In this document: positions 1 to 8,219 of the stretch, piece after piece
Layout of the letters: each line of letters opens with the position of its first letter
How positions within the stretch are numbered: the stretch's first letter is position 1
Origin: Variovorax sp. 770b2
Lineage (GTDB): Bacteria > Pseudomonadota > Gammaproteobacteria > Burkholderiales > Burkholderiaceae_C
Direction: 5' to 3'
NCBI RefSeq assembly: GCF_900115685.1
Contig: NZ_FOXJ01000007.1
Span: forward strand, 124,001-188,000
Length of the DNA: 64,000 nt
Notes under the pieces: model-generated
What the model saw: the letters and a program-made list of their open reading frames with translations, nothing else
Told to the model about the DNA's origin: nothing
The model's database searches: none
Position numbers and translations under genes: made by a program

Positions 1-36
1 GGTAGGCTGCGCCTCCCACGTTCAAGCAGGAGCCCC

Positions 37-417
37 ATGTCCAACGACAGCCAGGTCACCACCCCCAGGGAAATCGCCGCTTCGCTCACCGAGTTCTGGT
101 CGCCGCGCGTCGTCGCCGAAGTCGACGACGCCTACATCAAGGTCGCCAAGGTCCACGGCTCGCTCGCCTGGCACAGCCATGACGACGAGGACGAGCTCTT
201 CATGGTGCTCAAGGGGCACCTGCGCATCGAGATGGAAGCCGGCCCCGTCGAGCTCGGCGAGGGCGAGATGTTCGTCGTGCCCAAGGGCGTGCGGCACAAC
301 CCGGTCGCCGACGAGGAATGCCACCTCATGCTCATCGAGCGCAAGACCACGCTGCACACCGGCAGCACCGTCACCGAGAAGACGCGCTCGCTGGCGGACC
401 AGTTGCGCCCGGTCTAG
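37..417 (+). CDS. Single-domain cupin protein
   Basis: A 126-residue protein with one complete cupin barrel. Motif 1 is visible at residues 41-60 (H46, H48 and E53 spaced as in the G-x5-HxH-x4-E-x6-G pattern). Motif 2 is at 76-87 (G76, P82, G84, H87). These four side chains would bind one metal ion. The protein is cytosolic, with no signal peptide. A CAGGAG ribosome site precedes the ATG. Its stop codon overlaps the stop of the convergent allA gene by 4 bp. Small cupins of this kind have many roles (isomerases, dioxygenases, sensors), so the substrate cannot be named. Confidence 0.85.
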   Translation: MSNDSQVTTPREIAASLTEFWSPRVVAEVDDAYIKVAKVHGSLAWHSHDDEDELFMVLKGHLRIEMEAGPVELGEGEMFVVPKGVRHNPVADEECHLMLIERKTTLHTGSTVTEKTRSLADQLRPV

Positions 418-929
418 GCCGTCGCGACGCGGGCCGCGACCTGCAGCTCGCAGACATCGCAATCGACAGCGCCCGCAGCCCGCTCGATCACCACGAAGTC
501 GCCCGCATCGACCGCCAGCAGCGCGTGGTGCCAGGTGCCGGGCGCGAGCGCCACGCCTTGATGGCCATCCGTGACGAAGGCCGCGAGGTGATCGGCCGAA
601 GCAGGCGCATCGCCAGCCCGCGCCACCACGATCACGAAGCGCCGCTCGCCCAGCGGCACGAAGGCCTGGCTGCCCAGCGCATGCCGTTCCATCTGCGTGA
701 CCTCGTGCGGAAAGTGCCGCGCCTGCGCGCGGAACAGCGCGAGCATCGGCCGGCCGCCATCGGCATCGAGCTGCAGATCGCCCAGCAGGTCGAAGCGCCG
801 CGCGTTGCCGCCGTTGATCGGCCGGCCTTCGCCGGCAGGCGCCTCGATCACGGTGCCGTAGGGCGCGAAGGCCGTGGACGTGAGCGGTTGCGCAATGCGC
901 AGCGTGGCGGCGGGTGATTCGTCGTTCAT
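414..929 (-). CDS. allA: Ureidoglycolate lyase
   Basis: A 171-residue protein of the AllA family, which splits ureidoglycolate into glyoxylate and urea in allantoin/purine breakdown. The family pattern is seen in the N-terminal 'FAPYGTVIEAP' stretch, the central 'QAFVPLG' and the C-terminal 'PGTWHHALLAV' segment, where the metal-site histidines lie. Length is normal for the family. Its ATG overlaps the stop of the upstream UdgX-fusion gene (ATGA at 926-929), so it is translated as the last cistron of the repair operon. That is an odd partnership. No other allantoin gene is nearby. Confidence 0.85.
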   Translation of the reverse strand: MNDESPAATLRIAQPLTSTAFAPYGTVIEAPAGEGRPINGGNARRFDLLGDLQLDADGGRPMLALFRAQARHFPHEVTQMERHALGSQAFVPLGERRFVIVVARAGDAPASADHLAAFVTDGHQGVALAPGTWHHALLAVDAGDFVVIERAAGAVDCDVCELQVAARVATA

Positions 930-2404
930 GCCGCGATTGCAGCAGAAACCGTGCCGCGCGCGCGTTCGAGGTCGTCCAGCCAGCGGGCATAGGCCTCCGC
1001 GCGTTCGCCGTCCGCCAGCCGCAGCAGCGCGGACGGATGCAGGGTCACGAACACGGGCCTTCCGTCGCGGCGCTCGTGCAGCCACGCGCCGCGCTCGGCC
1101 TGCACCGCCACCGGCCGGCCCAGCAACGCGCGCGCCGCCGTGGCGCCGAGCGCCACCAGCCCCTGCGGCCTCACGAGCGATATCTCGCTGTCGAGCCAGT
1201 GCGCGCAGGCGTCGGCCTCGCGCTGCGCCGCGGTCTTGTGGATGCGCCGCTTGCCGCGCAGCTCGTACTTGAAGTGCTTCACGGCGTTGGCCAGGTACAC
1301 GGTGTCGCGCGCCCAGCCCAGTTGCGCCATCGCGCGGTCGAGCAGCTGGCCGGCCGGGCCGACGAAGGGACGGCCGGCCAGGTCTTCCTGGTCGCCGGGC
1401 TGCTCGCCGACGAGCATGTGCTGCGCCGCCAGCGGGCCTTCGCCGCAGACGGCCTGCGTGGCGAGCGCGCCGATGGGGCAAGCGCGGCAGGCGTGCGCGG
1501 CGGCGCGCAGCTCGGCCAGGTCGGCGGGCGCCGTGCCATCGGCCGGCCGCAAGTGCAATGCAATGGGCGCGCGGATGCGGCGTGCCACCGTCGGCGGCGC
1601 ATCGATCATCGACTGGCTGCGCGCCTGGGCCGCGTCCGTGAGCGGCTGGATCAGCGCGGCCTCGGGCAGGTTGTGCCAGTAGCGGCGCGGCATCTCGCGC
1701 CGCATCATCGCGACCTTCAGGCGCGCGGGATTGAAGATGTGCTCGTAGTAGGTGAGCCAGAGCTGCTCGCCGGCATCGGGCGGCGGTTTCTCGCGGCGGT
1801 CGGCGCCCTCGCCGAAGGCCAGCGCCTGGCCGTTCCACTCGACGCAGCGCTCGGGCGTGAGGATGGCCCAGCGCATCTGCGCGAAGCGGCGTGCGAAGAA
1901 GGGCGCATTGGCCTCCACGATGTGGTGGTCGGGCTCGAACCACGCGACGTGGTGCTCGAGCCCGTCATCGCCCGCCACGCGGGTGAAACGCACGAAGGCG
2001 CGCATCTTGTGGATGTCGCGGTGCACGGCCTTGGCCATCTGCTGGGCCTGCAGCATGTCGGCGTCCAGCGGATCGTGCCGCAGCGCGGGCTCGTGCGCGA
2101 GCCGCCAGAGCAGGCGGTACAGGAGCGCGAAGCGTTGCGGATCGCGGTGCAGGACGACGTCGCCGCACAGCGCGACGAAGGACGCGGGCACGGCATGCCG
2201 CGCGGCTGCGACGGGCGCTGCGGATGGCGCGGCGTCGCCCGCTTCGCCCGATTCGCCCGATTCACCGAAAAGATCGGCTGCGCCCCCGCCCGCCCGCTCC
2301 CCGTTCCATTCGACGCGGTCCGGCGGCACGCCCGCCGCCAGCAACTGCCGCGCGTGGCGGCGGAAGGCGTCCAGATCGACCGGGTCATCGAGCCGCACGT
2401 GCAT
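926..2404 (-). CDS. DUF4130 / UdgX-type uracil-DNA-binding fusion protein
   Basis: A 492-residue two-domain protein. Residues about 70-265 match the DUF4130 (TIGR03915) domain, a predicted DNA-metabolism domain that travels with the radical SAM protein encoded upstream. Residues about 290-492 are a family-4-like uracil-DNA glycosylase of the UdgX subtype: GEQPGDQE at 333-340, the diagnostic KRRIH loop at 385-389 (H389 is the residue known in UdgX to bond covalently to the abasic site) and HPSALLR at 456-462. C306, C309 and C400 are candidate iron-sulfur ligands. The start is the ATG at 2404, 23 bp after the radical SAM gene. UdgX captures uracil-containing DNA instead of releasing it. The fusion form is known in several Proteobacteria. 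Confidence 0.9.
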   Translation of the reverse strand: MHVRLDDPVDLDAFRRHARQLLAAGVPPDRVEWNGERAGGGAADLFGESGESGEAGDAAPSAAPVAAARHAVPASFVALCGDVVLHRDPQRFALLYRLLWRLAHEPALRHDPLDADMLQAQQMAKAVHRDIHKMRAFVRFTRVAGDDGLEHHVAWFEPDHHIVEANAPFFARRFAQMRWAILTPERCVEWNGQALAFGEGADRREKPPPDAGEQLWLTYYEHIFNPARLKVAMMRREMPRRYWHNLPEAALIQPLTDAAQARSQSMIDAPPTVARRIRAPIALHLRPADGTAPADLAELRAAAHACRACPIGALATQAVCGEGPLAAQHMLVGEQPGDQEDLAGRPFVGPAGQLLDRAMAQLGWARDTVYLANAVKHFKYELRGKRRIHKTAAQREADACAHWLDSEISLVRPQGLVALGATAARALLGRPVAVQAERGAWLHERRDGRPVFVTLHPSALLRLADGERAEAYARWLDDLERARGTVSAAIAA

Positions 2405-2427
2405 GACCTTCTCCCTTCGGCCCTTGC

Positions 2428-3690
2428 TCAGAACAGCGCGGCCTGCACCGCTCGCGGCGGCTGCGCGGCGGGCGCGGACGACGCCATGGCGCCGGCCGCG
2501 GGCCGGTGCCCGTCCGCCACCACGAACGGCAGCACCTTGCGCGCGGGCACGTGCAGCCGCCGCAGGTCGTCCGCGCGCACCCGGCGCACGCGCCGCGCCT
2601 GCAGCAGCCGCTCGACGGCCTTCACGCCGAGCCCCGGCACGCGCAGCAGCATCTCGCGCGGCGCGTGGTTCAGGTCGACCGGAAAGCGCTCGGCGTGCGC
2701 GAGCGCCCAGGCGAGCTTGGGATCGACATCGAGCCGCAGCAGGCCGTCGGGCGCGGCCACGATCTCCTGGTGCTCGAAGCCGTAGAAGCGCATGAGCCAG
2801 TCGGCCTGGTAGAGCCGGTGCTCGCGCATCAGCGGCGGCGCGACCAGCGGCAGCGCGCGGGCCGCATCGGGGATGGGGCTGAAGGCCGAGTAGTAGACGC
2901 GCTTCAACTTGTAGGCGCCGTAGAGCGTGGCGCTGGAGGCGAGGACGTGCCGGTCGTCGGTGGCGTCGGCGCCCACGATCATCTGCGTGCTCTGGCCCGC
3001 GGGCGCGAAGGGCGGCGGCTTCGCGGCGGTGGGCGCGGCGCCGGGCAGCGCGCGGATCGGCACCACGCGGCGCGCCTCCTCGCGCGTGTCGTCGATGCGA
3101 AGGCGCAGCCGCGCCATCGAGCGGCGGATCGCGCTCTCGTCCTTCTCGGGCGCCAGCGCCTGCAGGCCCTCGGTGGTGGGCATCTCGACGTTGATGCTGA
3201 GCCGGTCGGCGTAGCGGCCGGCGCGCGCGATGAGCTCGTCGCTGGCGTCGGGAATGGTCTTCAGGTGGATGTAGCCGCGAAAGTCGTGGTCTTCGCGCAG
3301 CTGGCGCGCCACCTCGACCACCTGCTCCATCGTGTGGTCGGGCGACTTGATGATGCCGCTGGAGAGAAAGAGGCCCTCGATGCAATTGCGGCGGTAGAAG
3401 TCGAGCGTGAGCTGCACCACTTCTTCGACGCGAAAACGCGCGCGCGGCACGTTGCTCGATGCGCGGTTCACGCAGTAGAGGCAGTCGTACTGGCAGTGGT
3501 TGGTGAGCAGCACCTTCAAGAGCGAGATGCAGCGGCCATCGGGCGCGTAGCTGTGGCAGATGCCGGCGCCCTCGGTCGAGCCGATGCCGCGCCCGCCGAG
3601 CGAGTCGCGCGGCTGCGAGCCGCTGGACGCGCACGAGGCGTCGTACTTGGCGGCGTCCGCGAGGATGGCGAGTTTGCGCTGGAGGTCCAC
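2428..3690 (-). CDS. Putative DNA modification/repair radical SAM protein (TIGR03916 type)
   Basis: A 420-residue protein. The radical SAM cluster is CQYDCLYC, with cysteines at 66, 70 and 73 in a Cx3Cx2C spacing. C20, C45 and C54 lie before it. A helix-hairpin-helix DNA-binding motif (VPGLGVKAVERLL) sits near residues 350-365. This family is found next to DUF4130 proteins, as here. A longer frame opening with TTG at 3732 exists, but that TTG is the -35 element of the promoter described separately, so it cannot be on the mRNA. The first usable start is GTG at 3690, giving the usual family N-terminus. There is almost no leader and no clear ribosome site, so translation may be nearly leaderless. 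The chemistry is unknown. Confidence 0.85.
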   Translation of the reverse strand: MDLQRKLAILADAAKYDASCASSGSQPRDSLGGRGIGSTEGAGICHSYAPDGRCISLLKVLLTNHCQYDCLYCVNRASSNVPRARFRVEEVVQLTLDFYRRNCIEGLFLSSGIIKSPDHTMEQVVEVARQLREDHDFRGYIHLKTIPDASDELIARAGRYADRLSINVEMPTTEGLQALAPEKDESAIRRSMARLRLRIDDTREEARRVVPIRALPGAAPTAAKPPPFAPAGQSTQMIVGADATDDRHVLASSATLYGAYKLKRVYYSAFSPIPDAARALPLVAPPLMREHRLYQADWLMRFYGFEHQEIVAAPDGLLRLDVDPKLAWALAHAERFPVDLNHAPREMLLRVPGLGVKAVERLLQARRVRRVRADDLRRLHVPARKVLPFVVADGHRPAAGAMASSAPAAQPPRAVQAALF

Positions 3691-3703
3691 GGGTTCGGGT
3701 TGG

Positions 3704-3732
3704 AAAATACTGTATGAATATACAGCTTTCAA
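3704..3732 (-). promoter_or_regulatory. Promoter of the repair operon
   Basis: On the minus strand TTGAAA (3732-3727) is followed by exactly 17 bases and TATTTT (3709-3704), a good sigma-70 promoter. Transcription should begin near 3697, only a few bases before the GTG at 3690. The spacer is occupied by the LexA box. Confidence 0.7.
3710..3725. promoter_or_regulatory. LexA (SOS) box
   Basis: CTGT, eight bases, ACAG: the sequence reads CTGTATGAATATACAG, which fits the enterobacterial-type LexA consensus used by beta- and gammaproteobacteria, including the AT-rich core. It lies between the -35 and -10 elements, so bound LexA would block the radical SAM-UdgX-allA operon until DNA damage. It might also touch the divergent Rieske gene, which starts 87 bp away. 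Confidence 0.85.
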
Positions 3733-3811
3733 ATACCCATGTCGGAAGAAAGCGCAGGCTGGTCGCGCTGCATTGCGCGGTGCCCGGCCCTTGGGCTACG
3801 CTCCGCGGCAG

Positions 3812-4162
3812 ATGACGTCTCCCGCCCTCAGCGACACCGCAGCCCCCCGCCTGATTTCCCCGAGCCTCGCCGACGGCGGCCTGGCAGCCACGTTCATGAC
3901 GCCCGACGGCGCGCCCGCCTTCGCGGTGCGATGGAGCGGCGGCGTGTACGGCTATCTCAACCAATGCCCGCATGCGGGCGGCCCGCTCGATTTCGAAGGC
4001 CAGGTCCTCGAAAGCTCCGGCCGCTTCCTGATGTGCGCGCGGCACGGCGCGATCTTCGAGCCGGACACCGGAAAGTGCGTCGGCGGCCCCTGCCGCGGCG
4101 CGCGGCTCACATCGCTCGCGGTCCGCGAAGAAGCGGACGGCAGCGTATGGCTCACCGATTGA
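3812..4162 (+). CDS. Rieske [2Fe-2S] ferredoxin-like protein
   Basis: A 116-residue single-domain Rieske protein. The two ligand pairs are C52-P-H54 and C75-x2-H78, as expected for a [2Fe-2S] cluster held by two Cys and two His. There is no signal peptide or membrane anchor, so it is a soluble electron carrier or a small Rieske subunit. No oxygenase partner is adjacent. The ATG at 3812 is chosen because the domain begins directly after it; no good ribosome site is seen. It is followed after 23 bp by a PEBP lipoprotein gene, probably co-transcribed. Confidence 0.85.
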   Translation: MTSPALSDTAAPRLISPSLADGGLAATFMTPDGAPAFAVRWSGGVYGYLNQCPHAGGPLDFEGQVLESSGRFLMCARHGAIFEPDTGKCVGGPCRGARLTSLAVREEADGSVWLTD

Positions 4163-4185
4163 CAACAACCACCCCTGGAAAACAC

Positions 4186-4740
4186 ATGCGCACCCTCTCC
4201 CTTTCGACCCTCGCCGTCGCAGCCCTCGTCTCCGGCTGCGGCGCCATGGCCCCTGCCACCGGCGGCAAGGCGCCTACCGGCATGAAGGTCACCTCGACCG
4301 CCTTCGCCGACAACACCGTCATCCCGGCCGAACACGCCGGCGTGGGCGACTGCGGCGGCAAGAACGTCTCGATGCCGGTGGCCTGGACCCAATTGCCCGT
4401 CAACGCGAAATCGGTCGCCGTGCTGCTGTCGGACCCGGACGGCGCGCTGGGCCTGGGCGTCTCGCACTGGGTGGCCTACAACATCCCGGCCGAGCGCGGC
4501 CAGCTCAAGGCGAACGAGACGGGCGGCTTCACCGTGGGCACGAACGTGGCGGGCGCGACGGCCTACCGCGGCATGTGCCCGCCGGTGGGCGACCATCCGC
4601 ACCACTACGTGCTGACCGTGGTCGCTTCCGACCTGGCACCGGGCGCGCTGCCGGCCGCGCTCACGCGCGATGCGCTGCTCGCGGCGCTCAAAGGCCATGC
4701 GCTGGGCGGGCAAAGCGTGGTCGGGCTCTACAGCCGCTAA
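4186..4740 (+). CDS. PEBP family lipoprotein (YbhB/YbcL-like)
   Basis: A 184-residue protein starting with a lipoprotein signal. The lipobox VSGC puts the acylated cysteine at residue 18. The rest is a phosphatidylethanolamine-binding-protein fold with the family landmarks 'LLSDPDG', 'HWVAYNIP' and a 'GMCPPVGDHPHHY' segment that forms the ligand pocket. Bacterial members have no firmly known substrate. The lipobox predicts an anchored envelope protein. Length is normal for the family. Confidence 0.87.
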   Translation: MRTLSLSTLAVAALVSGCGAMAPATGGKAPTGMKVTSTAFADNTVIPAEHAGVGDCGGKNVSMPVAWTQLPVNAKSVAVLLSDPDGALGLGVSHWVAYNIPAERGQLKANETGGFTVGTNVAGATAYRGMCPPVGDHPHHYVLTVVASDLAPGALPAALTRDALLAALKGHALGGQSVVGLYSR

Positions 4741-4793
4741 AGTCGCAGGCTCCTTCTTCCTTCCTCTACCGTGCGCAGCGATGCGCATCTCCG

Positions 4794-5024
4794 ATGCGCC
4801 CCTCGCCCGCCCTCCTCGCTCTTCTTTCCGCCACGCTCGTCATTGCAGGCTGCGCCTCGTCCAGGCCCTCGCCGCGCGTGAGCTTCCTCGGCGATGGCGT
4901 CTTCAAGTCGCCCACCGCGCGGGACGCCGAAGCCTATTGCCGCAACTTCGGCGCGCCGCTGCGCTACCTCGACCCGAAGGGCGTGCGCGAGCCGGTGGGC
5001 GAAGTCACCTACCGCTGCGACTGA
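4794..5024 (+). CDS. Small predicted lipoprotein, unknown function
   Basis: A 76-residue frame with a typical lipoprotein signal (hydrophobic stretch, lipobox IAGC, Cys at residue 20) and a mature part of about 56 residues with two cysteines (C49 and C75) that could form a disulfide. It follows the PEBP gene by 53 bp in the same direction. Its last 16 bp overlap the 3' end of the convergent LysR gene. I do not recognise the family. Confidence 0.6.
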   Translation: MRPSPALLALLSATLVIAGCASSRPSPRVSFLGDGVFKSPTARDAEAYCRNFGAPLRYLDPKGVREPVGEVTYRCD

Positions 5025-5929
5025 TCGACCGGTTCCGCGGCGGGCGCACGCACCCGCTCCAGGATGAAGTCGATGAAGGTGCGGATCGCCCGCGTGTGCT
5101 GCCGGTTGGGCATGTAGAGCATGAACATCTGCGTGCCGAAGATGGAGAGGCGCCAGTCGTCCAGCGTGGTCAGCACGTCGCCGCGGCGCACGTCTTCCTG
5201 CACCACGTAGTCGGGCACGAGGCCGATGCCCAGGCCCGCGAGGATGGCCTGGCGCAGGAACAGGAAGTTTTCCGAGATCAGCGTCGGCTCCAGGATCACC
5301 TCGCGCCGGGTTTCCCCTTGGTAGGCCGACACGCGCAGCTGCCGGCCGATGACGGCGGCGGTGACCACGGGCGCGCCCTGCAGTTCGTCCAGTTGCACGG
5401 GCAGCGGATGTTTTTTTGCATAGTCGCGTGAGGCGCACGCCACGTAGCGCACCGGCCCCAGGTCGCGCGCCACCAGGTTCTGCGGCGGCTCGGGGATCAC
5501 GCGCACCGCGATGTCGACCTCGTCGCGCAGCAAGTCTTCGATGCGGTTCTCGAACACCACGTCCAGCACGATGCCGGGGTACTGGCGCTTGAAGTCGATG
5601 AGCCAGTCGGCCATCACCAGCTGCCCGTAGCCGCTGGGCACGCTCAACCGCACGCGGCCCTGCAGGCCCTCGCCCAGCGCGGTGACCGATTCGCGCGCGG
5701 CCAGCAATTCGGTCTGGATGGCCACGCCGTGTTGGTAGAGCCTCAAGCCGATTTCGGTCGGCTCGGCGCGCCGCGTGGTGCGCCGCACGAGCTGCGCGCC
5801 GACCGAGCGCTCCAGCTGGTTCAGGTGGTAGCTGACGTTGGCGCGGCTCATCTTGAGCCGGCGGGCGGCGGCGCTCAGGTTGCCGGCGTCCAGGATTTCC
5901 ACCAGCAGGGTGAGCGATTGAAGGTCCAT
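5009..5929 (-). CDS. LysR-type transcriptional regulator (divergent to the catabolic cluster)
   Basis: A 306-residue LysR regulator: winged helix-turn-helix at residues 1-60 ('AAARRLKMSRANVSYHLNQLE') and a periplasmic-binding-fold effector domain from about 90 onward. It is transcribed away from the beta-oxidation cluster that begins at 6087. The intergenic space holds tandem TTGAC/GTCAA inverted repeats, the expected layout for a LysR regulator controlling the divergent operon and itself. The inducer is probably the acid or CoA ester degraded by that cluster (inference). Confidence 0.9.
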   Translation of the reverse strand: MDLQSLTLLVEILDAGNLSAAARRLKMSRANVSYHLNQLERSVGAQLVRRTTRRAEPTEIGLRLYQHGVAIQTELLAARESVTALGEGLQGRVRLSVPSGYGQLVMADWLIDFKRQYPGIVLDVVFENRIEDLLRDEVDIAVRVIPEPPQNLVARDLGPVRYVACASRDYAKKHPLPVQLDELQGAPVVTAAVIGRQLRVSAYQGETRREVILEPTLISENFLFLRQAILAGLGIGLVPDYVVQEDVRRGDVLTTLDDWRLSIFGTQMFMLYMPNRQHTRAIRTFIDFILERVRAPAAEPVDQSQR

Positions 5930-5986
5930 TTGACGATTGTGTCAAAAATTCTTTGACAGTCTGTCAACCGTCTATGCAATTGTCAA
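5930..5986. promoter_or_regulatory. Tandem LysR operator repeats
   Basis: Two inverted repeats with the same arms: TTGAC-N6-GTCAA at 5930-5945 and TTGAC-N5-GTCAA at 5953-5967. A further half-site GTCAA lies at 5982-5986. The first touches the regulator's start codon. Spacing and position fit recognition and activation sites of the divergent LysR protein. Confidence 0.6.
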
Positions 5987-6086
5987 AGCGGCGGTGCGGG
6001 CCAAGAATGCGGGGTTCACCCCCAGAGCCTCGGGTCCCTCGCCTTGCATCCGCATTCGAGGGCCCGCCAACGCAAGAGACAAGCAC

Positions 6087-8219
6087 ATGGCCACCACCAC
6101 CCCGAGCACCACCACGTCTTCCGGTCCCGTCACCTTCCAGCGTCTTGGCGACGTGTTCGTGGTGACCATCGACAACCCGCCCGTCAACGCCCTGGGCGTG
6201 GATGTGCGCCGCGGCCTCGTGGCTGCCATCGACGCGGCGGAGGCCGACGGCGCGGCCAAGGCGGTGCTGATCGTCGGCGCGGGCCGCAACTTCATCGCGG
6301 GCGCGGACATCCGCGAATTCGGCAAGACACCACAGCCGCCGTCGCTGCCCGAGGTGTGCCTTGCGATCGAGAACTGCACGAAGCCGGTGGTCGCCGCCAT
6401 TCACGGCGCGGCGCTCGGCGGCGGACTCGAAGTGGCGCTCTCGGCGCACTACCGCCTCGCCTCGCCCACCGCCAAGCTGGGGCTGCCCGAAGTGGCGCTC
6501 GGTCTCCTGCCCGGCTCGGGCGGCACGCAGCGCGCGCCGCGCCTCATCGGCGTGAAGCCCGCGCTCGAGCTGATGCTCAGCGGCCGCCATGCGGGCGCGA
6601 AGGAAGCGCTGTCGCTCGGCCTTATCGACCGCCTGGGCACCGATGCCGACGCGCGCGCCGAAGGCCTCGCCTACGCGCAGGAACTCATCGCCGCCAAGGC
6701 CCCGGTGCGCCGCACGCGCGAAGCCACCGGCCTCGCCGACAAGGACGCCAGCCGCGCCGCCCTCGAAGCCGCGCGCGCCGACACCGTCAAGAAAAGCCGC
6801 GGCCTCTTCTCGCCCATGAAGATCATCGAAGCCGTCGAGGGCGCGCTCACGCTGCCCTTCGACGAAGGCATGGCGCTGGAGCGCAAGCTCTTCATGCAGT
6901 GCATCGACAGCCCGCAGCGCGCGGGCCTCATCCACGCCTTCTTCGCCGAACGTGAAGTGCTCAAGGCGCCCGAGACCCGCTCCGCCAGTCCGCGCAAGCT
7001 CGAATCGGCCGGCATCGTCGGCGGCGGCACCATGGGCGCGGGAATCGCGGTGGCGATGCTCGATGCGGGCCTGCCCGTGACCATGATCGAGCGCGACGAG
7101 CCCAGCCTCGCGCGCGGCCGCCAGCATGTGGAGAAGGTGTACGACGGCCTCATCGCCAAGGGCCGCATGACGCCCGAGGCCAAGGCCGCCGTCATGGCGC
7201 GCTTCAGCGGCTCCACGTCGTATGACGCGCTGGCCAGCGTCGACATCGTGGTCGAGGCGGTATTCGAAGAGATGGGCGTGAAGAAGGCCGTGTTCGCCGA
7301 ACTCGACCGCGTGTGCAAGAGCGGCGCGGTGCTCGCCACCAACACCTCGTACCTGGACATCGACGAGATCGCCGCCAGCATCTCGCGCCCGCAGGACGTG
7401 GTGGGCCTGCACTTCTTCTCGCCGGCCAACATCATGAAGCTGCTGGAGATCGTGGTGCCCGCCAAGGTGAACGCCGACGTGGTGGCCACCGGCTTCGAGC
7501 TCGCGAAGAAATTGAAGAAGGTGCCCGTGCGCGCCGGCGTGTGCGACGGCTTCATCGGCAACCGCATCCTCGCGGTGTACCGCCAGGCGGCCGACCACAT
7601 GATGGAAGACGGCGCCTCGCCCTACCAGATCGACGAAGCCGTGCGCGCGTTCGGCTACCCGATGGGGCCGTTCCAGGTGTCGGACCTCGCGGGCGGCGAC
7701 ATCGGCTGGGCCACGCGCAAGCGCAAGGCCGCCACGCGCGACCCGCAGGCGCGCTACGTGCAGATCGCCGACCGCATCTGCGAGCGCGGCTGGTTCGGCC
7801 AGAAGACGCAGCGCGGCTACTACCTGTACCCCGAGGGCGCGCGCACCGGCTCGCCCGACCCGGCGGTGCTGGCCATCATCGATGCCGAGCGCGAGCGCGC
7901 GGGCATCGTGCGGCGCAGCTTCACGAACGAGGAAATCATCCGCCGCTACATGGCCGCGATGGTCAACGAGGGCGCCAACGTCGTGCTCCAGCGCATCGCG
8001 CTGCGCCCGCTGGACGTGGACGTGACCTTCCTCTACGGCTACGGCTTCCCGCGCCACCGCGGCGGCCCGATGAAGTACGCCGACACCGTGGGCCTGCCCA
8101 AGGTGCTGGCCGACATCCGCGAGTTCGCCAAGGAAGACCCGATCTTCTGGAAGCCGTCGCCGCTTTTGGTCGAGCTGGTCGAACGCGGCGCTGATTTCTC
8201 GAGCCTCAACCAAAACTGA
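6087..8219 (+). CDS. Bifunctional enoyl-CoA hydratase / 3-hydroxyacyl-CoA dehydrogenase
   Basis: A 710-residue two-domain beta-oxidation enzyme. The N-terminal crotonase domain (about 15-200) has the oxyanion segments 'GADIREFG' and 'GAALGGGLE'. The NAD-binding domain starts with GGGTMGAG near 310, followed by the two C-terminal 3HCDH domains (about 490-705). It hydrates enoyl-CoA and oxidises the 3-hydroxyacyl-CoA. The domain order (hydratase first) matches FadJ/PimF proteins and is opposite to the second such gene at 48987. The ATG at 6087 is chosen over upstream in-frame starts because AGAGAC precedes it and the fold begins just after. It is the first gene of the cluster. Confidence 0.9.
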   Translation: MATTTPSTTTSSGPVTFQRLGDVFVVTIDNPPVNALGVDVRRGLVAAIDAAEADGAAKAVLIVGAGRNFIAGADIREFGKTPQPPSLPEVCLAIENCTKPVVAAIHGAALGGGLEVALSAHYRLASPTAKLGLPEVALGLLPGSGGTQRAPRLIGVKPALELMLSGRHAGAKEALSLGLIDRLGTDADARAEGLAYAQELIAAKAPVRRTREATGLADKDASRAALEAARADTVKKSRGLFSPMKIIEAVEGALTLPFDEGMALERKLFMQCIDSPQRAGLIHAFFAEREVLKAPETRSASPRKLESAGIVGGGTMGAGIAVAMLDAGLPVTMIERDEPSLARGRQHVEKVYDGLIAKGRMTPEAKAAVMARFSGSTSYDALASVDIVVEAVFEEMGVKKAVFAELDRVCKSGAVLATNTSYLDIDEIAASISRPQDVVGLHFFSPANIMKLLEIVVPAKVNADVVATGFELAKKLKKVPVRAGVCDGFIGNRILAVYRQAADHMMEDGASPYQIDEAVRAFGYPMGPFQVSDLAGGDIGWATRKRKAATRDPQARYVQIADRICERGWFGQKTQRGYYLYPEGARTGSPDPAVLAIIDAERERAGIVRRSFTNEEIIRRYMAAMVNEGANVVLQRIALRPLDVDVTFLYGYGFPRHRGGPMKYADTVGLPKVLADIREFAKEDPIFWKPSPLLVELVERGADFSSLNQN

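Noticed and set aside
3690..3732. TTG start at 3732 for the radical SAM gene
   Set aside because: It coincides with the -35 element and the LexA box would be inside the coding region. The GTG at 3690 gives the usual family N-terminus.
926..4168. A 1080-codon minus-strand frame spanning three genes
   Set aside because: Only its last 492 codons match a real protein (DUF4130-UdgX). The rest is out of frame with the radical SAM gene and has no family features.
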